From Fibrobacter sp. (GTDB lineage: Bacteria; Fibrobacterota; Fibrobacteria; Fibrobacterales; Fibrobacteraceae): 64,000 nt of DNA. Both the position numbers and the translations under genes were made by a program. Below are positions 48,346 through 58,643 of the stretch, in pieces. The first letter of the stretch is position 1. Every line of letters starts with the position of its first letter. The stretch lies in NCBI GenBank assembly GCA_024399065.1, contig JAKSIB010000006.1, positions 1 through 64,000 on the forward strand, written 5' to 3'. The notes below the pieces were generated by a model. That model did not search any database, was not told the origin of the DNA, and saw only the letters and a list, made by a program, of their open reading frames with translations.

Positions 48346-50140
48346 TAACGAAGCGCTGCCGGTCCGTACAGTTTTGACCGGTGTTCCTGCTTCTCCCGGC
48401 TTTGCAATGGGCCGGGTGTTCCCGGTTATTAACCGAGAGATTTCCGTTGTTGAGGAAACTCTCCCGGAAAGCCGATTGGCAGATGAAGAGCAGTTGTTCC
48501 TGAAGGCCGTGAATATGACCTCCAAGGAAATTGCCCAGATCAAGGAAATTTCCGAAACTCGTGCAGGGATGAAGGATAGCCTCATCTTTGCAACCCACTT
48601 GATGATTTTGCAGGACCCGGGTCTTTTGAACGGAGTCCTGGATCAGATCCGCAAGCACCATAAGAATGCCCGCTGGGCTGTTCACGTAGTGCTTGGCGCC
48701 TACATCGACAAGTTTGAATCTATTGACTCTGCGGCCATGCGAGACAAGGCTGCGGACCTTAGAGACTTGTATAACCGTCTCATGGCGGCCATGGAAGACT
48801 CCGGACCTGTATTGGAGGATGTGGCTGCTGAAGATGGCGTAATCCTAGTTGGCCATGAACTTTTGCCCAGCTTGCTGATGTCCATCAAGCCTGGTCAGGT
48901 AACTGGTCTCGCCATGGATACCGGTGGTCGTACTAGCCATGTGGCTATTTTGGCCCGATCTCTCCAGATTCCCTTGGTTTCTGGCCTGAGAAACTTTGCT
49001 GCCGTGGCAAAGGCCGGCGAAACGATTTTGCTGGATGGTTCTCGCGGAACCGTGATCATCAATCCGAATGAAGAAGATATCCGCGATTTCCATGAACGTC
49101 AGGAAGTTTTCGAAAAGCAGCGCCGTGAATTGTTCACCATGCGCCAGCTTGAACCGATGACCCGCGATGGCAAGTACATTACCTTGCATGCTAACATCGA
49201 ATTGCCGTCGGAAGCGGACAGAGTTACCGACTTCGGTGCTACGGGTATCGGCTTGTACCGTTCTGAATTTTTGTTCCTGCGAAAGAACGCTCCCACCCAG
49301 GATGAGCAGCAGGACGCCTACCGCTATATTTTGGAAACGATGTCTCCCTGCCCGGTGATGATCCGTACTTTGGATGCAGGTGGCGATAAGCTGGTTAGCG
49401 GTATCAATGCGGTGAACGAATCCAATCCCTTTATGGGCTGGCGTTCCATCCGTGTTTGCCTGGATAAGACAGATTTGTTCTGCGCGCAGTTGAAGGCTTT
49501 GCTTTTGGCAAACACCAAGGGCAACCTCCGCATTCTTTTGCCCATGATTTCGGGCATGTCTGAACTGCGCCGTGCAAAGGACTACATTCGTAAGTGCCGC
49601 CAGGAATTGGAAGCTGCAGGACACAAACTCGCACCTGTGAAGATTGGTGTGATGATTGAAGTCCCCGCCGCAGTGATGATTGTGGACAAATTAGCGAAGG
49701 AAGTGGACTTCTTTAGCATCGGTACTAACGACTTGATTCAGTTTACCTTGGCTGTAGACCGTACCAACGAATTGATCACCAACATGTTCCAGCCTCATCA
49801 TCCGGCTGTGTTGAGCATGATTTACCAGACAGTTCGTGCTGCGCATCGTGAAGGTATTCCTGTTGCAGTTTGTGGTGAAATGTCAGCAGACCCCATGAGC
49901 GTTCTGTTGCTTGTGGGACTTGGCGTGGATGAACTTTCCATGACTCCGTGGAGTGTGATGTCTACCAAGAAGATTATTCGTTCCATCAATTTTGAAGACG
50001 TTCGTGAAACGGCTTTGACTGTTTTGCAGATGGACGATGCAGAAAGCGTGAATGCCTACTTGCATAAGAGATACGCTCAGCCCATTATGGACTTGGGTAT
50101 TTCCAGTGTGGTGGGCCAAGTTGAAAACAGTAAGAAGTAG
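48317..50140 (+). CDS. ptsI: PTS Enzyme I (phosphoenolpyruvate-protein phosphotransferase)
   Basis: A 607-residue Enzyme I. Active His208 lies in GGRTSHVAI. PEP-binding motifs include TRDGKYITLHANIELP, GIGLYRSEFLF and FSIGTNDLIQFTLAVDR. Cys519 lies in CGEMSADP. The start was placed at 48317 because GGAAAG lies 9 nt upstream and the usual Enzyme I beginning (VLTGVPASPGFAMG) follows about 20 residues later; this gives a 29-nt overlap with ptsH in another frame. Slightly longer than the 570-residue norm because of both ends. Partner of HPr. Confidence 0.95.
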   Translation: MTTSTKNPANNEALPVRTVLTGVPASPGFAMGRVFPVINREISVVEETLPESRLADEEQLFLKAVNMTSKEIAQIKEISETRAGMKDSLIFATHLMILQDPGLLNGVLDQIRKHHKNARWAVHVVLGAYIDKFESIDSAAMRDKAADLRDLYNRLMAAMEDSGPVLEDVAAEDGVILVGHELLPSLLMSIKPGQVTGLAMDTGGRTSHVAILARSLQIPLVSGLRNFAAVAKAGETILLDGSRGTVIINPNEEDIRDFHERQEVFEKQRRELFTMRQLEPMTRDGKYITLHANIELPSEADRVTDFGATGIGLYRSEFLFLRKNAPTQDEQQDAYRYILETMSPCPVMIRTLDAGGDKLVSGINAVNESNPFMGWRSIRVCLDKTDLFCAQLKALLLANTKGNLRILLPMISGMSELRRAKDYIRKCRQELEAAGHKLAPVKIGVMIEVPAAVMIVDKLAKEVDFFSIGTNDLIQFTLAVDRTNELITNMFQPHHPAVLSMIYQTVRAAHREGIPVAVCGEMSADPMSVLLLVGLGVDELSMTPWSVMSTKKIIRSINFEDVRETALTVLQMDDAESVNAYLHKRYAQPIMDLGISSVVGQVENSKK

Positions 50141-50153
50141 TACTTAGAAAGTC

Positions 50154-52592
50154 ATGATTCGATCTCTTGTGACCCTTTTAAGCATTTGCACATTGAGTGC
50201 ATTTGCTCAAAGCCCTGTTGTTGATAGCACTCAAAATGCGGTTCCGCAAAACGTGGATACCCAGGCTTCCGTGCCTGTGGCTCAATCATCGGCATCCGTT
50301 GTCGCTGAAGTTGCTCCTGCATCTTCTTCAAATGGAACTCCGGTTCCTATGCAGGCTACGGATAGCATCATTGCTGCCATGCCTATGGAACCTGTAAATC
50401 CTTATACGGATTTGGAACAGATTCCGCCTAGCCGTTTCCAGGATATGGTGGTTCGTTACGAACGCGTGAAGGCTGCTAGTGAAGATCCGCGTCAGCCGAA
50501 GAACATCCGTGATTTTGCAAGAGCAGCTCAGTACTATTACAAGGAAGAATGGGATAGCGCCTACGCTGCCTATGATTCTTTGCGCGGTCGCGATTCTGAA
50601 CTTGATGGCGCCGTAATCTTGCGCATGGCAAAGACATGTTTCTATCAGAAGGATTTTGCCAAGATGCGTGCCGCCCTGAACCTGAATCCGGCTTTGGCAA
50701 AGAATGCTTCCTGGGACCGTAGCGCTTCTCGCCTGCGTATTGAAGCTGCCATGGCTGACTCTACATTAAGCGATCGCGCACACGCCGACTCCTTGAAGGC
50801 CTTTATTGAAAAGTACCCCAAGTCTGATGATGCGGCTGCTTTGAAGTTCCGCTACGGCCGCTACCTGGAACAGTTCAAACAGTTGAAGGAAGCCAAGCGC
50901 ATCTACATGCAGTTGCTGACCAGTTCTTCCTTCTATAAGGATTCTGCGTTCGCCAGCATCCGTAAGCTCCGTAAGGTGCAGGGTGCGCCCGAGTCGTTGG
51001 CGGAGAAGATTGCCTATGCGAAAATGGCTTGCGCTAAGGATGAGGCTGCGAGCTGCTTGACCCTTTTAGATTCCATCTTTATTCTTGATGCCGAACAGGT
51101 ACGAAAGAACCCGCAAAGTGCAGTAGCTCTTCCGGAAGATTCCATTCAGAGCAAGCTTCCTCTCAGCACTATGGATATGGAAACCCGCATCAACCTGTGG
51201 GAAAAGCGCGCTGTCGCCCTTCGCGGTTTGAAGCGTGATGATGAATCCATTGCCCAGTTCCGTTTCTTGCTGGATTCCGTGGAAGTTCGCCCGGTTTGGA
51301 TTCAGTCCACCTTGCGCTTGCTCCGTAACAACTCTACAAGAAATGCGAAGCTTATCAAGAAACTGGACGCTCAGCTTACAGATGTAAGCAAGTACAGCAA
51401 GGAAAATGCAAACAACCTCTGGGTTCGCGGTATTGAATACGAACAGAACCAGAAGTACGATAGCGCCCTGGTTTGTTTCAGGCAGCTTTCCCATAAGCGT
51501 TTTAAGAATAACGTGAAGCGTCAGTGGGCCAAGTTCCGCGTAGGCTTTGTGCTCTTCAAGCAGGAAAAATGGGAAGAAGCGGTGGCAGCTTTCATCGATG
51601 CTTCCAAGGAACCGTTCCTATGGAGTGGTAGTGGCGCCCGCATGTTCCTGGGTGACGCCTACATGAAACTTGGCAAGGACTCCTTGGCACGTGAAGCCTA
51701 CCTTGACTGTATCCGCGATTTCCCGCTGGCCTATTACGCTCATCGCAGCCGAATGAAACTTGTGGAAAATAACTTGATGGCCGCTGCCGATGTGCCCTAT
51801 GCTCATGGCGTGCAGATGACTCCGGAACAGACCTTGGCTTGGATTCGCGATTCCCAGAAGTTGGGTAAACCCGACGCTACCTACAGCCCGGAACGTTATA
51901 ACCGAATCAAGACTTTGTTCCTCTACGGCTTCAGTGATCAGGCCTTTGACCTTTATGATGAAGCCCGCAAGAAGAACGCAAAGCGTTTGGACTTCTTGTA
52001 CGAATACGGCCAGCTCTTCTACGAGATGGGTGAAACAGCTGCAGGCTATCGCTTGGCTCGTCAGTTCCAGAACAACATTGATCGCCGTCGCCTCATGACG
52101 CCGCCTATCGATGTTCTGCATTACCTGTACCCGATTCCGTACAAGGATCAGGTGAAGTATCACTCCGGTGAAAAGATCGACCCCTTCTTCGTGTACAGCG
52201 TGATGCGTCAGGAATCCATCTTCAACTTTGAGATCGCTTCCCCGGTGGGTGCCTGCGGTCTTCTGCAAATTATGCCTGCTACCGGTAAGATGCTTGCAAA
52301 GCTTGAAAACCTGGAAAACTTTGACCCGAAGCAGCTTTACAATGCCTACATGAATATCCGTCTGGGTGTCCGCTACCTCATCGACTTGAAGGCTGAATAC
52401 AAGGACGACTACATGTACGTTCTCGGCAACTACAATGCTGGTCCCAAGCCCACCAAACGCTGGCAGGCTGCAGGCCAGGGCCTTCCTTGGGATATTCGTG
52501 CCGAAGAAATCAGCTACTGGGAAACCCGCGATTACGTGAAGCGCGTCATGGGTAACTACTGGATCTATCAGGAAATTTACGACTCACTGTAA
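50154..52592 (+). CDS. Soluble lytic transglycosylase (Slt-type) with TPR-like superhelix
   Basis: An 812-residue periplasmic peptidoglycan lyase. Signal peptide (cleavage at AFAQS), a low-complexity Ala/Ser/Val segment, then about 500 residues of TPR-like helices (about 100-620). A C-terminal SLT domain (about 670-805) carries catalytic Glu687 in MRQESIFN, followed by ASPVGACGLLQIMPATG and GNYNAGP, all canonical. Resembles Slt70 in layout. It starts 13 nt after ptsI and may be co-transcribed. Confidence 0.93.
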   Translation: MIRSLVTLLSICTLSAFAQSPVVDSTQNAVPQNVDTQASVPVAQSSASVVAEVAPASSSNGTPVPMQATDSIIAAMPMEPVNPYTDLEQIPPSRFQDMVVRYERVKAASEDPRQPKNIRDFARAAQYYYKEEWDSAYAAYDSLRGRDSELDGAVILRMAKTCFYQKDFAKMRAALNLNPALAKNASWDRSASRLRIEAAMADSTLSDRAHADSLKAFIEKYPKSDDAAALKFRYGRYLEQFKQLKEAKRIYMQLLTSSSFYKDSAFASIRKLRKVQGAPESLAEKIAYAKMACAKDEAASCLTLLDSIFILDAEQVRKNPQSAVALPEDSIQSKLPLSTMDMETRINLWEKRAVALRGLKRDDESIAQFRFLLDSVEVRPVWIQSTLRLLRNNSTRNAKLIKKLDAQLTDVSKYSKENANNLWVRGIEYEQNQKYDSALVCFRQLSHKRFKNNVKRQWAKFRVGFVLFKQEKWEEAVAAFIDASKEPFLWSGSGARMFLGDAYMKLGKDSLAREAYLDCIRDFPLAYYAHRSRMKLVENNLMAAADVPYAHGVQMTPEQTLAWIRDSQKLGKPDATYSPERYNRIKTLFLYGFSDQAFDLYDEARKKNAKRLDFLYEYGQLFYEMGETAAGYRLARQFQNNIDRRRLMTPPIDVLHYLYPIPYKDQVKYHSGEKIDPFFVYSVMRQESIFNFEIASPVGACGLLQIMPATGKMLAKLENLENFDPKQLYNAYMNIRLGVRYLIDLKAEYKDDYMYVLGNYNAGPKPTKRWQAAGQGLPWDIRAEEISYWETRDYVKRVMGNYWIYQEIYDSL

Positions 52593-52612
52593 CTCGAAAC
52601 TCATCGCTCATC

Positions 52613-53479
52613 ATGCTCTTTCTTCTTCTGACAATCGGTCCTGCCTTCCTTTTTGCCTGCGGCAACATCCTGGAGAAATCCGGAGTGGCCAACGTGGGCA
52701 AAAGAACTGGTGGTGTGTCCAACCCCTGGCAGTTCTGGAAGGGGGTTTTTACCAACGGTTTCTGGTGGCTTGGAATCGCCTGCTCCGTATTTGCAACGGG
52801 TGGCTACTATATCGCCATGGCCCGCTACGATTTGAGCCAGGTTCAGCCCATGATGGTGTTGAACCCGGTGCTTACCGCATTGATGGGCTTTGTGATTTTG
52901 AAGGAAGTTCTGACCCGCCGTATTGTGGTGGCTATCTGCTTTGTGGTTGCTGGCCTCCTTTGCTCTGTGGAATCCCTTGGTGAGGCGACCAGTGTCCAGG
53001 ACGTCAGTATGCTTTGGATCTATGCCGGAGTGGTTTGTGGAGTCGCCTTGCTGGCCCATTTACTTTGTAAGGATCGGGAGATGGTGGATTCCCTGATTAT
53101 GGGTGTTGGCTTCGGTATTTCTGCCGCGTTCTATAAAAGCCTGGCCATGGATTTCGATTTGGACAACATTTCTCTTTCGTCCATTGGAGCCTTGATCCTT
53201 GATCTCAGAACCCTTGCTTATGTGGCCACCTACGGTATTGCGTTCATTTACTCGCAAATTTCTTTTTCCAGAGGCCGCGCCTTGTTTATTATCCCGTTCA
53301 GCGCCGCTGTGGGAGCTGCTGTTCCCACTATCGCTGGAGCAGTGGTTTTCTCTGAAGCGTTCCCGGTAGAAAAAGTGGTATCCGTTACATTGGTGTTGAT
53401 TGGCGCCTGCCTTTTTGTGGTTCGTCGCCCCGGTCGTAAAAAAATCAGAAGAAAAAGAAATGAAAATCACAGTTTCTAG
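52613..53479 (+). CDS. DMT/EamA-type membrane transporter
   Basis: A 288-residue protein with nine to ten hydrophobic segments in two related halves, in the drug/metabolite transporter superfamily. The N-terminal part (FACGNILEKSGVANVGKR) also recalls NIPA-like magnesium or DMT proteins. MMVLNPVLTALMGFVILKEVL is a typical EamA stretch. The C-terminal tail is very basic (RRPGRKKIRRKRNE). Substrate unknown. Starts 20 nt after the Slt gene. Confidence 0.8.
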   Translation: MLFLLLTIGPAFLFACGNILEKSGVANVGKRTGGVSNPWQFWKGVFTNGFWWLGIACSVFATGGYYIAMARYDLSQVQPMMVLNPVLTALMGFVILKEVLTRRIVVAICFVVAGLLCSVESLGEATSVQDVSMLWIYAGVVCGVALLAHLLCKDREMVDSLIMGVGFGISAAFYKSLAMDFDLDNISLSSIGALILDLRTLAYVATYGIAFIYSQISFSRGRALFIIPFSAAVGAAVPTIAGAVVFSEAFPVEKVVSVTLVLIGACLFVVRRPGRKKIRRKRNENHSF

Positions 53480-53520
53480 CAAGTGATTTTTTGATTGGTT
53501 CTTTTCTTCAAAGAATCAAG

Positions 53521-53526
53521 TATATT
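53521..53526 (+). promoter_or_regulatory. -10 box of the CotH gene, leaderless arrangement
   Basis: TATATT ends 8 nt before the ATG at 53535; no Shine-Dalgarno between. Confidence 0.5.
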
Positions 53527-53534
53527 TTCGTAGT

Positions 53535-56378
53535 ATGGGAATCGTCAATAAAAAAGGCATGGCTTGTTGCGCCCTTTTAGGAAGCGCAGTCCTTTTGACG
53601 TTTTCTCTTTTGTCTTGTAGTAGCGATAATTTTGCAGAAGAGTCTATTTCCGAGATCGTTGTTCCCGGGGGTGGATCTTCTTCCGACCCGTCGCCTTTGG
53701 ATTCCTTGAAGCATCCTTTTGTGGGTGGCCCTGTTATTTTTACGGAAGTGGATCCGATAAATTTGGATTACGAGGACCATGAAGGAGATGACGCGGGTTG
53801 GATTGAACTTTATAATACGACGTCGGAACCTGCGAATCTTACAGGAATGTACTTGACCAATTCTTTGAGTGAACCTCAAAAATGGAAATTGGGCAATGTT
53901 GTTGTTCCACCCCAGTCTTTTTTGCTCATTTATCTTTCTGAAAAGAATTATCCCGATTATGTTGCTCCGTCGGATACGGTAAATCTTGCAGGCAATGGTT
54001 GCTGGACATGGACGGATTCTCAGAACGAAGACCCTCCGGGCGAAAGTACTACGAAGAATTTGCCGGGAAAAAAGAACCTCTGCTTTACCGAAAATGGGAT
54101 TCGCCGTTTTGGTGCCACAATGCAGTTTGGTGAAAATAAAGAACTAGGGTGGACTTCTATTTCTGATTTTGTGGGTGCTAAAAGTGGATCTGAATCCGAT
54201 GTTGTAGACTTGTCCAATTCCAATGAAGTTCTTTTGAATGCCTACATTACCAAGGATCGCAAAATCTCGTTGCGATTGGTGCAGGCTGGCCTTGACGATT
54301 GGAAAGGATATGAAACGGTTTTGACGGGAACGGGGGATTCCTCTACTGTATACCGATTCTTGCTTCCGAAGGGAAAGAGCCTTCCGGACCTTGAAAATAT
54401 TTATGGTACCCGATTCAGCCCAGAATCGAACGAACGTAAGGAAGTGACTTTCAAGGCTTTCTCCTACATTGCTCGTAATCGTGGGCATGAACCTCATGCA
54501 TCCTTCAAAATAAAGAATGCTCCAGGCAGTCTTTATCTCATGAATGATGAGGGTGGCGTTGTGGCATTCGTCGATTACAAGGATGTTCCTGCGGGGAAAA
54601 GTTGGTCTTACGGTTTCTTTTCGGATAACTTGGCTGCGGGTGCGGATAATGTCGGCTGGGGTTATGCGGATCCGAGCCCCAATGCTCTTGCAACGAGTTT
54701 TGTGAATGGAATGCGTTCACCATCCCTTGATTCGTTGGTGGAATTCCCGCCTTCGGGTTTTTATTCTTCCGCCTTTGTGGTTTCCCTCCCGCCGGACCTG
54801 AGCATTCGTTGTGAAATGGGTGGCGCAGAACCCTCGCCGCAAAGCCCTTTGGTAACAAAGGTTGAGGTTTCTTCAACAAAGGTTGTCCGTTGTGCAAGTT
54901 TTGCTCCTGGGGCGGTTTCTGGCGAGGTTACGAATCGAACCTATGTGTTTGAAAAGGCTCCGACTTTGCCGGCTGTGTTCCTTACGGGTAATCCTAATTC
55001 TTTGTTTGACCCTGATACTGGAATTTATATGGAAGGCCCGAATGCGTCTTCCGCAGATCCGCACTATGGCGCCAATTATTGGGAAGACAAGGAACTTCCG
55101 ATTTTTGTGGAACTGATCGAGACCGGTACGAATCAGCCGGCCTTTGCAGAAAATGCAGGGTTTAAAATTTTTGGCAATTATAGCAGGGCCAACGACAAAA
55201 AATCCGTGTCCATTACTTTTCGGGAAAAGTATGGAAATAAGCGATTAAAGTATCAACTTTTCCCTGAATTCCCCGAACTGAAAAAATTCAAGGTTTTTGT
55301 GCTGCGTAACAATGGCAGCAACTTTACCAATGACTATATCCGTGATATGCTGGCAAGTTCCATTAGCGAAGGCCTTGGTGTAGATTACCAGCGCGGCCGC
55401 GCTTCCGTTGTGTATTACAACGGCGAGTATTTTGGAATTCACAATATTCGTGAAAGGTCGACGGAGTACTACTTTGAAACCCATTATGGAATGGATCCGG
55501 ATGACATTGACCTGCTGAAAGCCGACAATTCTGCAACAAACGGATCTTCTGTAGAATACCAGCAAATGATGGACTGGCTGGAATCCCACCACTTGGACAA
55601 AGAAGAAAATTACGCGAAAGTAGCCAGTCAAATTGATGTGAACAATTTCATGAATTATGTGCAGCTGGAAATGTTTGTGAATAATCGAGACTGGCCCAGC
55701 AATAATTTGAAGAAATGGCGTAATTCCAAGCAAAATACTCCTTGGAAATGGTTTATCTACGATACTGATTTCGGCTTAGGAAATACCTATAGCGAATACA
55801 CGAACAATATTTTCGAGTTTGCAACAAATACCGAGGGCTCTGCAGATGGCTGGCCCAATGGACCCAACTCTACCTTGCTGCTTCGGAGGCTGTTGGAAAA
55901 CTACAATTTCAGATTGGCTTTTATAAACAGGATGACAACCCTGTTGTCCATGAATTTTGAAACTTCTCGCGTCAATGCTAGGATAAATACTTTGATGTCC
56001 GCAATCTCTGCTGAGATATCCAGGGATCAAAAGCGCTGGGGGCATAGCAGTTCCCATATGGATCGTGAATTGAACGCCATCAGAACTTTTGTCAAGAATC
56101 GCCCTGGAGTTGTTGCTCGTGAAATGCAGGAATTTTTCAACCTGAGTGAAACAACTCCTATTACGTTGTCTGTAAATGGCGGAGGTTCCATTCTCGTTCA
56201 TGACCTGCCGATAGACAAATATCCAATCACGGTAAATTTCTTTAAGGGAACCCCGGTTGTGGTTTCTGCTGAACCTAATCCTGGGAAAATCTGGATGGGG
56301 TGGGATGACGGTGTCGTGGATCCGGTTCGTGTGGTAGATCCTGGGGAAATCCCGTCTTTAACAGCCGTTTTCAAGTAG
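53535..56378 (+). CDS. Lipoprotein with lamin-tail (LTD) and CotH kinase-like domains
   Basis: A 947-residue predicted lipoprotein (lipobox LLSC, Cys28). An LTD domain (about residues 72-155: VIFTEVDPIN, GWIELYN) comes first. A long beta region follows, with a second LTD-like segment (about 230-400). A CotH domain (about 525-880) carries NNRDWPSNNLKKWR near residue 716 and WFIYDTDFGLG near 740, matching the kinase-like active-site blocks of CotH. The end resembles a short bacterial repeat-type beta domain (GKIWMGWDDG). CotH proteins occur with carbohydrate-active surface proteins and may phosphorylate them; this is inference here. Confidence 0.88.
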   Translation: MGIVNKKGMACCALLGSAVLLTFSLLSCSSDNFAEESISEIVVPGGGSSSDPSPLDSLKHPFVGGPVIFTEVDPINLDYEDHEGDDAGWIELYNTTSEPANLTGMYLTNSLSEPQKWKLGNVVVPPQSFLLIYLSEKNYPDYVAPSDTVNLAGNGCWTWTDSQNEDPPGESTTKNLPGKKNLCFTENGIRRFGATMQFGENKELGWTSISDFVGAKSGSESDVVDLSNSNEVLLNAYITKDRKISLRLVQAGLDDWKGYETVLTGTGDSSTVYRFLLPKGKSLPDLENIYGTRFSPESNERKEVTFKAFSYIARNRGHEPHASFKIKNAPGSLYLMNDEGGVVAFVDYKDVPAGKSWSYGFFSDNLAAGADNVGWGYADPSPNALATSFVNGMRSPSLDSLVEFPPSGFYSSAFVVSLPPDLSIRCEMGGAEPSPQSPLVTKVEVSSTKVVRCASFAPGAVSGEVTNRTYVFEKAPTLPAVFLTGNPNSLFDPDTGIYMEGPNASSADPHYGANYWEDKELPIFVELIETGTNQPAFAENAGFKIFGNYSRANDKKSVSITFREKYGNKRLKYQLFPEFPELKKFKVFVLRNNGSNFTNDYIRDMLASSISEGLGVDYQRGRASVVYYNGEYFGIHNIRERSTEYYFETHYGMDPDDIDLLKADNSATNGSSVEYQQMMDWLESHHLDKEENYAKVASQIDVNNFMNYVQLEMFVNNRDWPSNNLKKWRNSKQNTPWKWFIYDTDFGLGNTYSEYTNNIFEFATNTEGSADGWPNGPNSTLLLRRLLENYNFRLAFINRMTTLLSMNFETSRVNARINTLMSAISAEISRDQKRWGHSSSHMDRELNAIRTFVKNRPGVVAREMQEFFNLSETTPITLSVNGGGSILVHDLPIDKYPITVNFFKGTPVVVSAEPNPGKIWMGWDDGVVDPVRVVDPGEIPSLTAVFK

Positions 56379-56406
56379 GCTTTAGGCCTTGTTTTGGGAA
56401 ATTAAC

Positions 56407-56418
56407 TAGATTTATATT
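56407..56418 (+). promoter_or_regulatory. Overlapping -10 candidates for ugd
   Basis: TAGATT (56407-56412) and TATATT (56413-56418) lie 9 and 3 nt upstream of the ugd ATG at 56422. The first gives a leaderless geometry; the second is too close for a standard start site. Confidence 0.4.
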
Positions 56419-56421
56419 ACT

Positions 56422-57792
56422 ATGAGTTTTAAAACTAATATTGTGTGCATTGGCGCGGGCTATGTCGGTGGCCCCACTATGACCGTTATTGCCGATAAGT
56501 GCCCCGATGTTAAAGTGACTGTTGTTGATATTAACCAGTCCCGTATTGATGCCTGGAATAGCGAAAACCTTCCGATCTTTGAACCGGGCTTGGATGATGT
56601 GGTGAGCCGTGCTCGCGGTCGCAACCTGTTTTTCAGCACTGACATCCCGGCTGCCATTAAGGAAGCGGACATTATTTTCGTGTCTGTGAATACCCCCACC
56701 AAGACATTCGGTCACGGTGCGGGCAAGGCTTCCGACCTCCAGTATTGGGAAAAGACTGCTCGTCAAATTTTGGACATTGCGGATGAAGGCAAGATTATCG
56801 TGGAAAAGTCCACCCTGCCTGTTCGTACCGCTGCCGCCATGGAACGAATCCTGAATTCCAACGACAAGGGACTTCACTTTGAAGTTCTCTCCAACCCGGA
56901 ATTCCTGGCTGAAGGTACCGCAATTAATGACCTTTTCGAACCGGACCGCGTGCTCATTGGTAGCCACCAGACTGAATCCGGTCTTGCTGCTTGCCAGAAG
57001 TTGGTGGACGTCTATGCTCACTGGGTTCCCCGTGATCGCATCTTGACCACCAATCTTTGGAGTTCTGAACTTACCAAGCTGACGGCAAATGCATTCTTGG
57101 CTCAGCGTATTAGCTCCATCAATTCCATCAGCGCCCTCTGTGAACGTACTGGTGCTGATGTGAATGAAGTTGCTTTCGTCATGGGTAAGGACAAGCGTAT
57201 CGGTCCCAAGTTCCTTAAGGCTTCCATCGGTTTCGGAGGTTCCTGCTTCAAGAAGGATATCCTGAACTTGGTATACCTGTGCGGCTACTATGGCCTTCCG
57301 GAAGTGGCTGACTACTGGGAAAGCGTTGTGAAGATCAACGAATGGCAGACTCACCGTGTGCTGGACCGAATGCTTGAAACCATGTTCAACACCATCGCAG
57401 GCAAGAAGATTGCCGTGTTTGGCTTTGCTTTCAAGGCTAATACCGGTGATACCCGTGAAAGTCCTGCTAACCTGGTCGTCCGTGATTTGCTGGCCGAACA
57501 TGCACTGCCGGTTGTTACCGATCCGAAGGCCATCCCTGATGCCAAGCGCGACCTGAAGGATGTGCTGGAACAGGTTCAGTTTGAAGAAGACCCCTATAAG
57601 GCTGCGGAAGGTGCCCACGCTGTAGTAGTTTGTACTGAATGGAAGTGCTTTGCTGAATTGGATTGGAAACGTATTTACAGTTCTATGGCGAAGCCTGCAT
57701 TTGTATTTGACGGACGTAACATTTTGGACGCCGAAGCCCTTCGCAAGATTGGCTTTGAAGTGACTAGCATTGGTAAAGGCAAAGCGGAGTAA
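56422..57792 (+). CDS. ugd: UDP-glucose 6-dehydrogenase
   Basis: A 456-residue enzyme oxidising UDP-glucose to UDP-glucuronate for surface polysaccharides. NAD site GAGYVGGPT at residues 12-20, Cys275 in [10 protein letters not shown] as catalytic nucleophile, and [12 protein letters not shown]. Length and wording match the longer eukaryote-like class of UGDH closely ([37 protein letters not shown]) rather than the shorter bacterial TuaD class. It heads a run of four genes with gaps or overlaps of 0-12 nt, followed by LicD and glycosyltransferase genes. Confidence 0.96.
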   Translation: MSFKTNIVCIGAGYVGGPTMTVIADKCPDVKVTVVDINQSRIDAWNSENLPIFEPGLDDVVSRARGRNLFFSTDIPAAIKEADIIFVSVNTPTKTFGHGAGKASDLQYWEKTARQILDIADEGKIIVEKSTLPVRTAAAMERILNSNDKGLHFEVLSNPEFLAEGTAINDLFEPDRVLIGSHQTESGLAACQKLVDVYAHWVPRDRILTTNLWSSELTKLTANAFLAQRISSINSISALCERTGADVNEVAFVMGKDKRIGPKFLKASIGFGGSCFKKDILNLVYLCGYYGLPEVADYWESVVKINEWQTHRVLDRMLETMFNTIAGKKIAVFGFAFKANTGDTRESPANLVVRDLLAEHALPVVTDPKAIPDAKRDLKDVLEQVQFEEDPYKAAEGAHAVVVCTEWKCFAELDWKRIYSSMAKPAFVFDGRNILDAEALRKIGFEVTSIGKGKAE

Positions 57793-57794
57793 AA

Positions 57795-58643
57795 ATGGGT
57801 TTTGCTACTAAAACAGGAACTCCGGTTCCTTTGTCCGAAGCGCAGGTCCAGATCTGGAATGTATTCAAGGTTCTTAAGGACTATTTGGACAAACGTTCTG
57901 TGAAGTTCTATTTGTTGGGTGGCTCTCTGTTGGGTGCAGTTCGTCATCGTGGATTTATTCCGTGGGACGATGATATTGATATTGGTATTGAACGTAGCGA
58001 ATACGAAGAGTTCCTGAAGGACATTGCAGACAACCTTCCTAGTCATCTGCAACTGCGCCATTATGGCGATAATACGGATCACCACTACTACTTCTCTCGT
58101 ATTGTGGATACCCGTTTCTTTATGGAACGTAGCGGTAGCTTGGTGACTCGTAAGGAAAATGTCTGGGTGGATATATTCCCTCTGGATGGCATGCCCAACA
58201 ATTTCCTCATGCGCAAGATTCATATGCTGCGCTTGCTGTGGGTTCGTGCCATGTACCATATTGCAAGTTTTGAAAAGGTGAATCTGAAACGTCCTCACCG
58301 TCCTCTTTCTGAACGCGTCGTGATTAAGTTTATTCAGCTTACTGGTTTCAAGGGTTGCAAGCCCTTTAAGTATTGGCTGGAAAAGCTGGATTCGCTTCTT
58401 AAGGAGTATCCCATTGAAAATAGCAACTGGGTTGTAAACTTCATGGGACAGTACAAGTTTAAGGAAATGTTCCCCAAGTCGTACTATGGCGAAGGCAAGA
58501 TGTATGAATTCGAAGGAGAACAACTTCCTGGGCCTGAACATGCCGACAAGGTTCTGACGCAGATGTACGGCGACTACATGAAAGAGCCTGCCGATGCCGA
58601 TAAGAATGTCCATGACGCCCGCCTGATCAAGGACGAAAAGTAA
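57795..58643 (+). CDS. LicD-family transferase 1
   Basis: A 282-residue LicD/fukutin-type protein. LGGSLLGAVRHRGFIPWDDD (about residues 37-56) is the nucleotidyl-transferase-like metal-binding motif. Proteins of this family transfer phosphocholine or related phosphodiester groups to surface glycans. The gene begins 3 nt after ugd and overlaps the next LicD gene by one base, so all are in one operon. Confidence 0.9.
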   Translation: MGFATKTGTPVPLSEAQVQIWNVFKVLKDYLDKRSVKFYLLGGSLLGAVRHRGFIPWDDDIDIGIERSEYEEFLKDIADNLPSHLQLRHYGDNTDHHYYFSRIVDTRFFMERSGSLVTRKENVWVDIFPLDGMPNNFLMRKIHMLRLLWVRAMYHIASFEKVNLKRPHRPLSERVVIKFIQLTGFKGCKPFKYWLEKLDSLLKEYPIENSNWVVNFMGQYKFKEMFPKSYYGEGKMYEFEGEQLPGPEHADKVLTQMYGDYMKEPADADKNVHDARLIKDEK

